From JBEHWX01 sp048498995 (GTDB lineage Bacteria > Bacteroidota > Ignavibacteria > OLB7): a stretch of DNA of 64,000 nt. Positions 27,020-36,644 of the stretch are shown here, one piece after another. A program made the position numbers and the translations under genes. Position 1 is the stretch's first letter, and the number at the start of each line of letters is the position of its first letter. The notes under the pieces are model-generated. The model ran no database searches, had not been told where the DNA came from, and worked only from the letters and a program-made list of their open reading frames with translations. The stretch is taken from contig JBEHWX010000002.1 of assembly GCA_048498995.1 (NCBI GenBank), positions 1 to 64,000 on the forward strand, given 5' to 3'.

Positions 27020-28195
27020 TCAGCGGCGCGGCGTGGCCAGCAGGCGCTCGTAATGCGCCACATATTCCTCGGCGATCCTCCCCCAGTCGTAGTGCTCGGC
27101 CACCTTCCGGGCCGCATCCCCCATCCGGCGCACGCGCTCGCGATCCTCGTGCAGGCTGGTGATCGCCCTGACGATCGCGTCGACCGAGGAGCGCTCGATC
27201 ACCAGCCCGGTCACCCCGTCCTCGATGATCTCGGCGTTGCCGGTCATGTTGGTGACCACGCAGGGGATGCCGATCGCCATCGCGTCCATCGCCGCCAGGG
27301 AGAACGCCTCGACATAGGAGGCGACCACGTAGACGTCGGCGACGCGGTAAAGATTGATCAGCTCGGGATAGGGCGTGTCGAACACCTTCGCGGCCGTGTC
27401 GCTGGTGAACTTCGGCACCGGCGGCACCGGGATCACCACGTCCTGAAGGTCCCGCTCGGCGACCGCCTCGGCCACCTTGTCGTCGGCGCCGACGATCAGC
27501 AGCCGGTGCCGGATGCCGCGCGCCTTCATGATCACCGAGGCGTCCAGCAGGTTCGGAATCCCCTTCACCGGATGCATCCGCCCGACGGTGATCATCACGA
27601 ACTCGTCCGGACCGATCCCGAGCCGCTGCCGGACGTTGTCGAACGGGATGCGGGAGATCTCGTGGAACTCGGTCCCGTTCCGGATCACGTCGGTCCGCTC
27701 CGGAATTCCCCCGCACTCGAGCACCAGGCCGCGGGTCCGCTCGCTGACGCAGCCGACGACGTCGGCCTCCTGGAGCGCGATCCGGAGCTTTTCGTCGACT
27801 CCCGGCTTGAGCCGCGCGCCGTAGTTGATCTCCGGCACCACCTGCACGTCACCCCCCTGCACGGTGATCACCACCGGCACGTCCCGGCGGCGCTTGTAGA
27901 GCGCGGCCCAGTAGCCGGGCTCGTAGGCCATGTGGGCGTGCAGCACGTCGAACCTGGAGCGGAGGCGCTCCACGGCCAGGTGGAGCAGCTTGCTCCGATG
28001 CGCGGCCACGCCGGGAAGATAGCGATAGCGATGGATGTCGTAGGGGAGCTCGACCTCGGGCGCGTTCGGAATCCATGCCGCGTGGACCGTGCTGTCGACC
28101 CCGAGCTTGCCGAGATATTTCGACAGATAATGGACGGCGTATTCGGCGCCCCCCTGACGGGGGAGAAAGTTCGTAGCGAGATGACAGATGCGCAT
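27020..28195 (-). CDS. Glycosyltransferase family 4
   Basis: A 391-residue GT4 enzyme with a full set of motifs: N-terminal HLATNFLPRQGGAEYAVHYL (acceptor-side glycine loop), TVGRMHPVKGIPNLLDA at the start of the C-terminal domain, VYVVASYVEAFSLAAMDAMAIGIPCVVT holding the E-x7-E pair, and ITGN-like NMTGNAEIIEDGVTGLV. Well conserved and close in pattern to capsule and teichoic-type GT4s. Donor unknown. Confidence 0.9.
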   Translation of the reverse strand: MRICHLATNFLPRQGGAEYAVHYLSKYLGKLGVDSTVHAAWIPNAPEVELPYDIHRYRYLPGVAAHRSKLLHLAVERLRSRFDVLHAHMAYEPGYWAALYKRRRDVPVVITVQGGDVQVVPEINYGARLKPGVDEKLRIALQEADVVGCVSERTRGLVLECGGIPERTDVIRNGTEFHEISRIPFDNVRQRLGIGPDEFVMITVGRMHPVKGIPNLLDASVIMKARGIRHRLLIVGADDKVAEAVAERDLQDVVIPVPPVPKFTSDTAAKVFDTPYPELINLYRVADVYVVASYVEAFSLAAMDAMAIGIPCVVTNMTGNAEIIEDGVTGLVIERSSVDAIVRAITSLHEDRERVRRMGDAARKVAEHYDWGRIAEEYVAHYERLLATPRR

Positions 28196-28267
28196 GCTTC
28201 TACGGCTCGGGCTTCGGCGTCGGGGGACCGATCGCTCCCGGAAGGGGGCGCCGGCCGGCGGCCGGCC

Positions 28268-29260
28268 TCAGTGAAGAATGTTCGCGTGGAGAATGTCGCT
28301 CGCGCTGGAGCGGCGCTGGAACGCGTCGATGGTCTGGCGGATGCCCCATTGCAGCGGGGTCAGATCCCGCCGGAGCAGCCCGCGCATCTTCTCGATATCC
28401 GGCCGGCGGCGCGTCATGTCCCCCTCCTCCAGCGGCGCCACGTGGACGATGCGGGACTTCGACTCGGTCACCAGCACGATCTGCTCGGCGAGCTCGCGGA
28501 TGGTCAGCTCCTGATCCGAGCCGATGTTGACCACGTCGTTGACGAACAGATCGTCGGTCATCGCGCCGGCGGTCGCCTCCACGTTGTCGTCGATGTAGCA
28601 GAAAGTGCGGGTCTGGCTGCCGTCGCCGTAGATGGTGATATCCTGTCCGGCCAGGGCGGCGCGGATGAACTTGGACATCACGAAGTCCACGCTCTGGCGC
28701 GGCCCGTACGTGTTGAAGAAGCGGAAGATGGTGTAGTTCAGCCCGAACTCCCGCTCGTACGACTTCAGGAAGCACTCGCCGAGGTTCTTGACCACCGCGT
28801 AGGGGAGCTTCGAGTTCAGCGGCGTGGTATGCTCGTTCTGCGGATACTCCACCGGCTCGCCGTAGACCTCCGAGGAGGAGGAATAGAAGACCCGCTTGAC
28901 GCCGGTGTTCTTGGCCAGGTCGAGGACATTCTTGATGCCGGCCACGTCGTTGAGCACCTTGCAGGGATACTGGAGCGTCCGCTGCACGCCGACCACGGCG
29001 GCATAGTGAAAGACGTAATCGAAGGCGAACGAGACCATGATGGCCGCGATCTCGTTGTAGTTGTTGACGTCCGCCTTGATGAAACGAAGGTTCCCGTACG
29101 CCGGCTCCGGAAGGTTCGCGACGTGTCCGGTAGTCAGGTCATCGACCACGACGACGTGATTGTCGGGATCGGCGACGAGCTTTTCGGCGAGGGAGCCTCC
29201 GATGAATCCGGCGCCGCCGGTAATGAGAATCTTCCGCATGGTCTTCCTGTCAGTAGTCAT
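28268..29260 (-). CDS. Extended SDR UDP-sugar epimerase/decarboxylase-like
   Basis: A 330-residue extended SDR. ILITGGAGFIGGSLAEKL is the NAD motif, SSSSEVYGEP gives the catalytic Ser region, and YAVVK supplies the catalytic Tyr-x3-Lys. FFNTYGPRQS and GDGSQTRTFCYIDD are typical of UDP-glucose 4-epimerase and UDP-glucuronate decarboxylase relatives. The start is either ATG 29260 or ATG 29239 (MRKILITGG), the latter matching family length better. It probably prepares a UDP-sugar for the adjacent GT4 enzymes. Confidence 0.82.
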   Translation of the reverse strand: MTTDRKTMRKILITGGAGFIGGSLAEKLVADPDNHVVVVDDLTTGHVANLPEPAYGNLRFIKADVNNYNEIAAIMVSFAFDYVFHYAAVVGVQRTLQYPCKVLNDVAGIKNVLDLAKNTGVKRVFYSSSSEVYGEPVEYPQNEHTTPLNSKLPYAVVKNLGECFLKSYEREFGLNYTIFRFFNTYGPRQSVDFVMSKFIRAALAGQDITIYGDGSQTRTFCYIDDNVEATAGAMTDDLFVNDVVNIGSDQELTIRELAEQIVLVTESKSRIVHVAPLEEGDMTRRRPDIEKMRGLLRRDLTPLQWGIRQTIDAFQRRSSASDILHANILH

Positions 29261-29312
29261 CGATAATGTGATCGTTCATCGAGCATGGACGCCGGATGTC
29301 CCGGGACCGGAA

Positions 29313-29357
29313 ATTCCGGTGCCGGACGTTCCGTTGCCGGACGTTCCGTCGCCGGAC
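29313..29357. repeat. Three 15-bp tandem repeats abutting the deacetylase stop codon
   Basis: Units ATTCCGGTGCCGGAC (29313-29327), GTTCCGTTGCCGGAC (29328-29342) and GTTCCGTCGCCGGAC (29343-29357) differ at one to three positions. On the minus strand the array starts 2 bp past the deacetylase stop codon at 29360-29362. Confidence 0.88.
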
Positions 29358-29359
29358 AC

Positions 29360-30367
29360 TCAGTCCACCATCGGCCGGGCGAGGGTCGCGCGGGCGGCCA
29401 GGGCCGCCTCGGTCAGGCCGGTCACGTGCCAGCCGCGGGCGGCCGCGTGCTCCAGCACCGTGGCCAGCGATCCGAGATAGCGCTCCACCTGCTCCTCGTT
29501 CTGCGGGTAGGGGCTCAGCCCCGGCACCACTTCCACATTGTGGAACATCATCACCAGCACCACCACGTCGTGGCGCCCCCAGCGCGCGATTGCCTCATCG
29601 GCCACGGCGATCATCTCGGCGCCGGAGCTCGACCAGGGGCGGAGCCAGCGGGGAACGGCCGAGGCGCCGAGCAGCCTGCGCGCGCGGCGTCCGAGCAGCG
29701 GTGTGGACATCAATCCCGGCCGGAGCGATCTGGGGATCGCCGCCAGCAGCGACGAGACGATCGTGACCGGGATCTCCAAGATCGGCAATTCCCCCGAGAT
29801 CAGGGGATCGCTTGCCGAGGGGTAATAGTACGGAACGTCCGGACTCCGGCGGAAATCCGCCGTGCCTCCGGTGTCCGACCAACGTTGGAAGGGAGCGATG
29901 CTGGAATCCACAACATAGCCCAAACGACTCAATACCGGCAATGTCCGCTCGGATACACCGAAGCGACCGGCCCGGAACGAGGTCGGCCGGTGGCCGAAGG
30001 TCCCCTCGAACAGCTCGGTCAGCCGCTCCAGCTTCCCCCGCTCCACCTCGGGGCTGAGCGAATTCTGCATCAGATCGGTCCCGGAGGCATCCGGCATCGG
30101 CTCCGGATCGATGAACTCCGCGTGGAGATGGGTGCCGAGCTCGGCGCGGGGGCCGAGGGCCGCGAAGAGCTCCGCGCTCCCCGGATCGGCTATCACCTCC
30201 GGACTCAGCAGGTAGGTCGGCACCGCGCCGTACCGGTCGAACAGCGGCTGCAGGCGGTTCCCCACCCCGTCGTGAATTCCCCGGAAGGTGACCGGGCGCC
30301 GGATCCGCCAGCGGGAATCCTTGTCGCACTCGGTGTCGATCGTGATCGTGAGATAGACTTCGGGCAT
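29360..30367 (-). CDS. Polysaccharide deacetylase (NodB-like)
   Basis: A 335-residue protein with a NodB-type beta/alpha barrel pattern: TITIDTE with a catalytic Asp (about D11), a metal-site region LGTHLHAEF (H80, H82), and FRAGRFG further on. The open frame runs much further upstream, but that part is antisense-like; ATG 30367 opens MPEVYLTITIDTE. No export signal is visible, so it probably acts on a cytoplasmic or lipid-linked intermediate, as in many exopolysaccharide clusters. It follows the fused GT-methyltransferase gene with a 2-bp gap. Confidence 0.82.
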   Translation of the reverse strand: MPEVYLTITIDTECDKDSRWRIRRPVTFRGIHDGVGNRLQPLFDRYGAVPTYLLSPEVIADPGSAELFAALGPRAELGTHLHAEFIDPEPMPDASGTDLMQNSLSPEVERGKLERLTELFEGTFGHRPTSFRAGRFGVSERTLPVLSRLGYVVDSSIAPFQRWSDTGGTADFRRSPDVPYYYPSASDPLISGELPILEIPVTIVSSLLAAIPRSLRPGLMSTPLLGRRARRLLGASAVPRWLRPWSSSGAEMIAVADEAIARWGRHDVVVLVMMFHNVEVVPGLSPYPQNEEQVERYLGSLATVLEHAAARGWHVTGLTEAALAARATLARPMVD

Positions 30368-30369
30368 CG

Positions 30370-32373
30370 TCAACGCTCCGGCTTCCTGCAGAGAAACACC
30401 ATATTCTGGGCGAATGGATTCCGCCCGAACGGGCGCCAGAACGCCTCCACCGCGCGGTAGACCGGCTCGCCGATCTTCGGCATCAGCGACGGCGGAAGCC
30501 ACACTATCCCATCGTTCATCACCAGCTGCTCCACCACGAATCCGCCGCGGCGGAGCTCCCGCGCCACTTCCCCCCGCGTCAGATAGCACTGCACGCGCGG
30601 ACGCCGCTTCAGCCTGTGCTTGATGAACAGATAGATCGCCTTCTCCCCACCGTGACGGTTCGGCGTCTGCATCAGGAATCGCCCTCCCGGACGGAGCAGC
30701 CGGTACGCCTCCGCCACCAGCGCCGGCGCTGACACGTACTCCATCAGCCCGATCGAGATCACCGCGTCGAACGCGTCGGAGGGAAGGCCGGTCTTCGTGG
30801 CGTCCCCCTCCACCAGCTCCACGCCGCGAAGCCTGCCGCGCGCGGCCGCCAGCATCTCCGGCGAGAGGTCCACCCCGACGATCCGCTCGATCTTCCCGTC
30901 GATCTCCGTCAGGTAGATGCCGCTGCCGATCCCGAGGTCGCAGACGGTGCGGGCGCCGGCAGTCACCTGGCGGATCATCCTTCGCACCAGCGGCCCGAGA
31001 TGCGCCGCCTGGTAGCGCTCCAGCGGATTGCGCAGGTGCCGGGAATCGTACTTCGTCGCGATCTCCTCGCCGGCATAGTGGTTGACCAGCCCTCTCGCGC
31101 CTTTGGTCGTGCTCCCCGCCGGCCCGCCGCTTTCCGTCGTGCCGGCGCGCTCGCGCGCCACGCGCGCGTAGAAATCGAGATAGGAGGCGACCATCAGCTC
31201 GAGGTTGTAGCGGCGCGCGGCCAGCTCGTAGGCCTCGCGCCGCATCCGCTCGCGCAGCTCTGGGTCGCGCGCGGCGCGGACGATCGCCTGGGCGATCGCC
31301 TCGGCGCTCCCGGCGTTGAAGACGATCGCGTGCTTCTCGGCCTCGAGCACCGCCAGATGCGCCGGGATGTCGGAGACGATCAGCGGGCACCCCTGCGCCG
31401 CGGCCTCCAGCACCGACAGGGGAAGCCCCTCCGGACAGTTCGACGGATGGCAGAAGATATCGACCGCGCGCATCAGCTTTTCGACGCCGGCCGAATCGAT
31501 CTCGCCGAGGAACGTGTAGTCGAGCGCCGGGGCGCCGGAGCGGAGTATCCGCTCCAGCTTCTCCCGGAGCGCGCCGTCGCAGGCGCCGGCGATCCGGAGC
31601 TGCAGCGCGCCGAGCTCCCGCGCGGCGCGCACCGCCCCCTCGGCCATCTCCACCACCCCCTTCTTCTCCAGCAGTCGCCCGGCGTAGGCCATGCTGATCG
31701 GCGCCCGCTCCGGTCCGCAGACCGTCCGCTCCGGCAGGCTCTCCGGGATCGGTACGCCATTGTAGATCGGGACGATCCTCGCTTCCGGAACTCCCCAGGC
31801 CACCAGCCCCTCGTGGTCCAGCGGCCCGCACGGGATCCAGTAGTCGATCGACTCGACCGACGGAATCCAGTCGCGGCCGAACGGGACGTCGCGATAGGTG
31901 CGGCTCCGGTGCACCACCAGGTCGAGGCCGTGCGTGGTGACGACCACGGTGGCGCCGGTCTTCCGCTTGACGCCGGCGGCGAAGCGGAACAGGCCGTTCG
32001 GATGAATATGCAGGTGGAGCAGGTCGGGCGAGAGTCGGCGGGCGATCTCCGGAAGGGCGCGCTCGGCGACGATCTTCCGGCGGTAGGCCCTGCCGAACAG
32101 TCGCGTGGCGGTCGGGATGCTCCTGGCCATCGGCACCTGCAGCACCTCCAGGCCGTCACGCACCCAGCGCTCTCCGGCCGGCGCGTCGCGCACGAACGCG
32201 TCGACGGCCACCCGTACGCGCGCGCCGAGCTCGGCCGCGGCGCGTGAGATCATTACCAGCAGCTTGCCCGCGCCGCCGATCGGATGTGGTGCCGGAGGAA
32301 GCGTCTCGGCAACCATGACGATCGAAAGTCGGTCGAGCTCCGGACGGGGATGTTCGGAAGATCTCTCCATCAT
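30370..32373 (-). CDS. Fused glycosyltransferase family 4 - SAM methyltransferase
   Basis: A 667-residue two-domain protein. Residues 1-405 are a complete GT4 enzyme (GGAGKLLVMISRAAAELG 33-50, MAYAGRLLEKKGVVEMA 228-244, EGLPLSVLEAAAQG 315-328). After a Gly/Ser/Thr-rich linker (about 408-428), residues 430-667 are a class I methyltransferase with motif I VCDLGIGSG (477-485), VDLSPEM (501-507) and the later RLLRPGGRFLMQTP. One unbroken frame encodes both. The arrangement suggests addition of a sugar and its methylation by one protein, or methylation that caps the chain. Overlaps the upstream GT2 gene by 4 bp (ATGA). Confidence 0.9.
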   Translation of the reverse strand: MMERSSEHPRPELDRLSIVMVAETLPPAPHPIGGAGKLLVMISRAAAELGARVRVAVDAFVRDAPAGERWVRDGLEVLQVPMARSIPTATRLFGRAYRRKIVAERALPEIARRLSPDLLHLHIHPNGLFRFAAGVKRKTGATVVVTTHGLDLVVHRSRTYRDVPFGRDWIPSVESIDYWIPCGPLDHEGLVAWGVPEARIVPIYNGVPIPESLPERTVCGPERAPISMAYAGRLLEKKGVVEMAEGAVRAARELGALQLRIAGACDGALREKLERILRSGAPALDYTFLGEIDSAGVEKLMRAVDIFCHPSNCPEGLPLSVLEAAAQGCPLIVSDIPAHLAVLEAEKHAIVFNAGSAEAIAQAIVRAARDPELRERMRREAYELAARRYNLELMVASYLDFYARVARERAGTTESGGPAGSTTKGARGLVNHYAGEEIATKYDSRHLRNPLERYQAAHLGPLVRRMIRQVTAGARTVCDLGIGSGIYLTEIDGKIERIVGVDLSPEMLAAARGRLRGVELVEGDATKTGLPSDAFDAVISIGLMEYVSAPALVAEAYRLLRPGGRFLMQTPNRHGGEKAIYLFIKHRLKRRPRVQCYLTRGEVARELRRGGFVVEQLVMNDGIVWLPPSLMPKIGEPVYRAVEAFWRPFGRNPFAQNMVFLCRKPER

Positions 32374-33365
32374 CTCCTCAACATGTGATAGAGAAAGCGG
32401 GCTCGCGATCGGAGCCCGTACCAGTCGGGAGCAAGCTCACGCAGCGTCCGATGCAGCGCACGTCCCTCGGAGGGAGTGCTTCCGGTGAGCCGCACCGCGA
32501 GCGAGGCGAGGTGCGAGCCCCAGAGCTGACGTCCGGTCGGCGTGGCCAGTACCCGGTCGAAGAAGGGATGAAGGGTGACAATATCGCCCGGTTGGAGCGC
32601 TCCGTCGTCGCGAAGAAGGCGAAGCCGGAGGAACCGGGACATGGGACCACTCCGCTCGGCCGACCAGACGCCGGCGGCGCGGAGAAACTCGTCGGCGAAT
32701 CCCACCACGCACTCGGCCTGCTCGGTCCGCTTGACGCGGGAGATGCTCTTGGCCGGATCGTGCCGGTGAAGCAGCAGGTTGTCCGGGAGCGCGCGGATCG
32801 CGCCGCGCTGCCCCAGCCGGAGCCAGAGCTCGTAATCCTGGGAGTAGCGGACCGCCTCGTTGTAGCCGCCGAGCTCCATCACGGTCGCTCGCGGGAACAT
32901 CGCCAGGGGATGGCCGATCACGTTCCGGAAGAGGAGCGTGGCCATCAGCTCCTCGGGGTCGGTCGGCACATCCATCGTCGTGGTCTCGCCGGTATCGGTC
33001 TCGACGATCGTGAAGGCGCCGCCGAGCACCATCGTCTCCGGATGCCGCCGGAAGAACTCCGTCTGCAGCTCCAGGCGTCGGGGGGTGGCCACGTCGTCGT
33101 CGTCCATCCGCGCTATCAGCTCGCCGGATGCCTCGCGCAGGCCGCGGTTGAGCGAGCGGGTAAGGCCGATGTTCGTCGGGTTGGTCAGCACGCGGAGGCG
33201 CGGATCGTCGAGCCCGGCCAGAATCGCCGCCGAGCCGTCGGTCGAGCAGTCGTCGATCACCAGCAGCTCGAACTCCCGATAGGTCTGCCGCAGGATGCTG
33301 TCGATCGCCTCGGCCAGATACCGCTCGCCGTTGTAGACAGACATGAGGACCGTGACCGTGGGCAT
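32370..33365 (-). CDS. Glycosyltransferase family 2
   Basis: A 331-residue GT2 (GT-A fold) enzyme: MPTVTVLMSVYNGERYLAEAI, then LLVIDDCSTDGS, LTRSLNRGLREASGELIARMDDDD with the metal-binding DDD, and the late HRHDPAKSIS typical of rhamnosyl/galactosyl GT2s. The open frame reaches further upstream, but ATG 33365 opens the conserved start. Its stop overlaps the start of the fused GT-methyltransferase gene. Cytoplasmic; donor unknown. Confidence 0.9.
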   Translation of the reverse strand: MPTVTVLMSVYNGERYLAEAIDSILRQTYREFELLVIDDCSTDGSAAILAGLDDPRLRVLTNPTNIGLTRSLNRGLREASGELIARMDDDDVATPRRLELQTEFFRRHPETMVLGGAFTIVETDTGETTTMDVPTDPEELMATLLFRNVIGHPLAMFPRATVMELGGYNEAVRYSQDYELWLRLGQRGAIRALPDNLLLHRHDPAKSISRVKRTEQAECVVGFADEFLRAAGVWSAERSGPMSRFLRLRLLRDDGALQPGDIVTLHPFFDRVLATPTGRQLWGSHLASLAVRLTGSTPSEGRALHRTLRELAPDWYGLRSRARFLYHMLRR

Positions 33366-33409
33366 GGCTCGGGAAATGGGTTCGGACGATGAGAGATGAT
33401 GCGTCTTGA

Positions 33410-35374
33410 TCAGCCGGCCACCGCGCGGGCGATGTCGGCGTCGACCTCGATATTCGACCGCCAGCGATCTCCCCAGAGGAGGAGCGTCGAGAGGACCCAG
33501 AGGGAAAGCTCGTCCCCATCGCGGCGATCGCCGGCGATGAAGCGCTTGACCTCCGACTCGACGATCGCCAGATCGATCCAGGCGCCGAGCGGATTGGTGC
33601 GGTCGGCGACCAGTGAGGCCAGCAGATCGAGCACGTCCGGACCGCGCATCCAGCGGCGGAACGGTCCGCCGAATCCCTGCTTCGGCAGACGACGGTGCGC
33701 GTCCGGGAGAAGATCGGCCACGCTCTCCTTGAAGATCGTCTTGCTGCCGCCATTCCGAAGCTTCCACTCCACCGGCAGGGAGAAGGCCAGATCGGCCACC
33801 TCCACGTCGAGCAGCGGGGAGCGCCCCTCCAGGCTGTTGGCCATCGTGGCGCGGTCCACCTTCACCAGGATATCCCCCGGCAAGTAATGCTCCAGATCGT
33901 GCGCGAAGGCGCCGTCGATCGGCGGAAGCTCATCGGCGCTCCACTCCCCCTCGGTATCGAAGAAGGTGGGATCGAACGGTGCATCGAGCGCGAGGAAGCG
34001 GTCGATCCCGTTCGGCAGCGCCATGCTGGCCACGCGCTGGCGAGCCCAGTCGCTCGGGGGCATCTCCCGCTCGATCCGCTCCCCCTTCCCCTGCCAGCGG
34101 CGATGTCCGGCGCCGGCGAGCGCGCGCGCGGCCGCCCCCTCCAGTCCGATGCGGCCGGCGAGCGAGCCCCAGCGGGCGGCCAGCTTCCGGCCGAGCGCCG
34201 AGCTCCGGAGCTCCGGATGGCGCGCGTAGTAGAGCGGATAATACCACCAGTCGTAGCCGGCGAAGAGCTCGTCGCCGCCGTCGCCGGCCAGCACCACCTT
34301 CACCTGCTCGGCGGCGAACTTGGAGATCACGTACTGCGGGATGTGCGACGGGTCGCCGAGCGGCTCGTCGTAGACATCGGCCATGCGGCGCATCATCTCG
34401 GCGATGCCGAGCTCCACCTGCAGCTCGTGGTGCTCGGTGCCGTAGCGCTCGGCCACCATGCGGGCGGCCGGCAGCTCGTCGATCTCCGCGCCGAAGCCGA
34501 CCGTGAAGGTCTTCACCGGCGTCGAGGATGCCCGCGCCATCAGCGCCACCACCGAGCCGGAATCGTAGCCGCCGCTCAGAAACGCCCCCACCGGCACGTC
34601 AGCGGCGAACAGGCGCCGACGCACGGCCGCCTCCACGCGACGTCGGATCTCCCGCCTGGCCTCCTCGTAGCCGATCGTCACCTTCGGCGTGAACCTGGGG
34701 CGCCACCAGCGGCGCGGCTCCGGCTCGCCGTTCACGATCCGGGCGCAGTGCCCCGGCGGAAGCGTCCGGATGTTCGTGAAGAACGTGTGGCGCGGGGAGA
34801 GATAAAGATAGCGGGTGAAGTACCCGAGGGCGCGCGGGTCGACGCGGCCGACGATGCCGGCGGCGAAGAGCGATTTGATCTCGCTGGCGAACAGCAGCCG
34901 GTCGCCGTCGATCGCCCAGTAGAGCGGCTTCTTGCCGAACCGGTCGCGCGCCATCAGCGCGCGCGATTCCAGCTCGTCCCAGAAGACGAACGCGAACATC
35001 CCGTTGAGCCGCTCGAGCGCGTCCAGCCCCTGGCGGATCAGCAGGTGGAGCAGCACCTCGGTGTCGGAGGTGGTGCGGAAGCGGACGCCGTCCCGCTCCA
35101 GCTCGGCGCGCAGCTCGCGGTAGTTGTAGATCTCCCCGTTGAACGTGAGCATGTAGCGCCCGTCGTCGGAGACCATCGGCTGCGTGCCGCCGGCCAGGTC
35201 GATGATCGACAGCCGGGCGTGGCCGAACGTGGCGCCCCCCACCGTGGTGATACCGTGGCCGTCCGGACCGCGATGCGCCAGGGCACCGACCATCCGTCCG
35301 AGATCGGCTTCACGCTCCGGAGCGGGGACCAGCCGGTTCCGGGAGCGACAGAGTATGCCAGCGATTCCGCACAT
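33410..35374 (-). CDS. asnB: Asparagine synthetase-like glutamine amidotransferase 2
   Basis: A 654-residue class II amidotransferase with Cys2 (MCGIAGIL), HRGPDGHG, RLSIIDLAGG and FNGEIYNYRELR in the glutaminase half. The ATP loop reads SGGYDSG (267-273) instead of the usual SGGLDSS. The two copies in the window differ throughout, so they are old paralogues rather than a recent duplication. As with copy 1, amidation of a uronic acid or another carboxylate in the glycan is more likely than free asparagine synthesis. It is 3 bp downstream of the CgeB-like gene. Confidence 0.88.
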   Translation of the reverse strand: MCGIAGILCRSRNRLVPAPEREADLGRMVGALAHRGPDGHGITTVGGATFGHARLSIIDLAGGTQPMVSDDGRYMLTFNGEIYNYRELRAELERDGVRFRTTSDTEVLLHLLIRQGLDALERLNGMFAFVFWDELESRALMARDRFGKKPLYWAIDGDRLLFASEIKSLFAAGIVGRVDPRALGYFTRYLYLSPRHTFFTNIRTLPPGHCARIVNGEPEPRRWWRPRFTPKVTIGYEEARREIRRRVEAAVRRRLFAADVPVGAFLSGGYDSGSVVALMARASSTPVKTFTVGFGAEIDELPAARMVAERYGTEHHELQVELGIAEMMRRMADVYDEPLGDPSHIPQYVISKFAAEQVKVVLAGDGGDELFAGYDWWYYPLYYARHPELRSSALGRKLAARWGSLAGRIGLEGAAARALAGAGHRRWQGKGERIEREMPPSDWARQRVASMALPNGIDRFLALDAPFDPTFFDTEGEWSADELPPIDGAFAHDLEHYLPGDILVKVDRATMANSLEGRSPLLDVEVADLAFSLPVEWKLRNGGSKTIFKESVADLLPDAHRRLPKQGFGGPFRRWMRGPDVLDLLASLVADRTNPLGAWIDLAIVESEVKRFIAGDRRDGDELSLWVLSTLLLWGDRWRSNIEVDADIARAVAG

Positions 35375-35377
35375 CGT

Positions 35378-36607
35378 TCAGCTCAGCCCCATCTGCTCGA
35401 AGGAGGATTCGAAGCGCTTGTGCCAGGTATGCTCGCGCAGGCAGCGCTCCAGGCCGGCGCGACGGATCGCCTCGCGCTCCTCGTCGTGCGCCAGGTAATA
35501 CCGGATCTTCTCGATCAGGTCGTCGGCGTCGCGATAGCAGACGATCTCCTTGCCGACCTCGAAGAACTCCTCCAGCTCCTCCATGTACTCGACCATGTAG
35601 AAGCCGCCGCTCATCGGCACCTCGAAATCGCGCAGGCGGATCTGGAGGATCCGCTCGCCGCGCGTCCCGGTGGTGCTCACGCCGGAGAAGCCGAGGTTGA
35701 TCTTCGAGCGGCTATACATCTGGATCATCTCGACGTCCGAGAGAACGCCGCCGACCACGTTGTCGGGGATGATGATCCGCTCCTGGGAGCCGACCGGGGC
35801 GCCACCGGGAACCGCGGCGCCACCGGCATTGCCGGCCGTGGCCGGCGCGGCGCCGACGGCGCGGGAAAGGCGGCGCCCCACCGCGGCGAACGCGTCGCCG
35901 GTGAGGATCTTCCGCCCGATCTTCTTCATCCGCTTGCCGAGCGAGGGGGGGGCCGGCTTCGGCGGGTTGGCCAGGAACTTCGGCCATCCCCATCCCCACA
36001 CCCGCGCGTCGATGCCGGCGTCCAGCAGGCGCTTCACGTAGTACGGGCGCTCGCCGTAGGCCTGCCCGACGAAGGTCACGTCGTACTGATACGGAACATC
36101 GTACGGGTGGTAGATCGTCGGGTTGGCCGCCTCCTGGCAGTAGATGGGGCGCGCTCCGAGGGCGCGGTAATCCTCCATCCGGAACTCCTCCGGCACCAGG
36201 CACCAGTCGTAGCGCGGGGAGATCTCCTCGACCAGGTGGAGCTGATGCGCGCCGTTGCAGTACCAGTTCACCGTGGTGATCCCCATCCGCTTGATCTCCT
36301 CGATCGTCTCCGGCAGCACGCAGGCATCGTAGAAGTAGCTGAAGAAGAGATCGATCGGCTTCTCGGCGTGGGCGCGCTTGAGCTGGCGCAGCAGCTCGGC
36401 CGACATGCGCGGCCGGTTGCTCCTGATGAACTCCCGCTGCTTCGGAATGGAGGGATCGAGGTTGGCGAAGGTCTCCCGGAACCGGTCGTACTGGAACTCG
36501 ACCACGTCGTGCCCGAGATCGACCAGCGGCAGATAGAGGTTGTTGCGCCAGAGCGACGAGCTGAAGACGGCGTTCGGCGTGCTCTCGGAGGCGTAGAATA
36601 TTCTCAT
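35378..36607 (-). CDS. CgeB-family glycosyltransferase-like protein
   Basis: A 409-residue GT-B-like protein of the CgeB group. Markers: MRIFYASESTPNAVFSSSLW at the start, VTFVGQAYGERPYYVKRL, and in the C-terminal domain INLGFSGVSTTG and RLRDFEVPMSGGFYMVEYMEELEEFFEVG. ATG 36607 is chosen over an in-frame ATG at 36670 because conserved sequence starts there. A low-complexity Ala/Gly/Pro insertion (about 265-290) separates two conserved blocks. Related proteins act in spore-coat and flagellin glycosylation or exopolysaccharide synthesis; donor unknown. Confidence 0.8.
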   Translation of the reverse strand: MRIFYASESTPNAVFSSSLWRNNLYLPLVDLGHDVVEFQYDRFRETFANLDPSIPKQREFIRSNRPRMSAELLRQLKRAHAEKPIDLFFSYFYDACVLPETIEEIKRMGITTVNWYCNGAHQLHLVEEISPRYDWCLVPEEFRMEDYRALGARPIYCQEAANPTIYHPYDVPYQYDVTFVGQAYGERPYYVKRLLDAGIDARVWGWGWPKFLANPPKPAPPSLGKRMKKIGRKILTGDAFAAVGRRLSRAVGAAPATAGNAGGAAVPGGAPVGSQERIIIPDNVVGGVLSDVEMIQMYSRSKINLGFSGVSTTGTRGERILQIRLRDFEVPMSGGFYMVEYMEELEEFFEVGKEIVCYRDADDLIEKIRYYLAHDEEREAIRRAGLERCLREHTWHKRFESSFEQMGLS

Positions 36608-36644
36608 ACCGGACGTGTCCTGAAGTATCGGATCGGATAGATGC

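Noticed and set aside
29360..31831. 823-codon minus-strand frame including the deacetylase
   Set aside because: Upstream part overlaps the fused GT4-methyltransferase in another frame; ATG 30367 opens the conserved deacetylase sequence.
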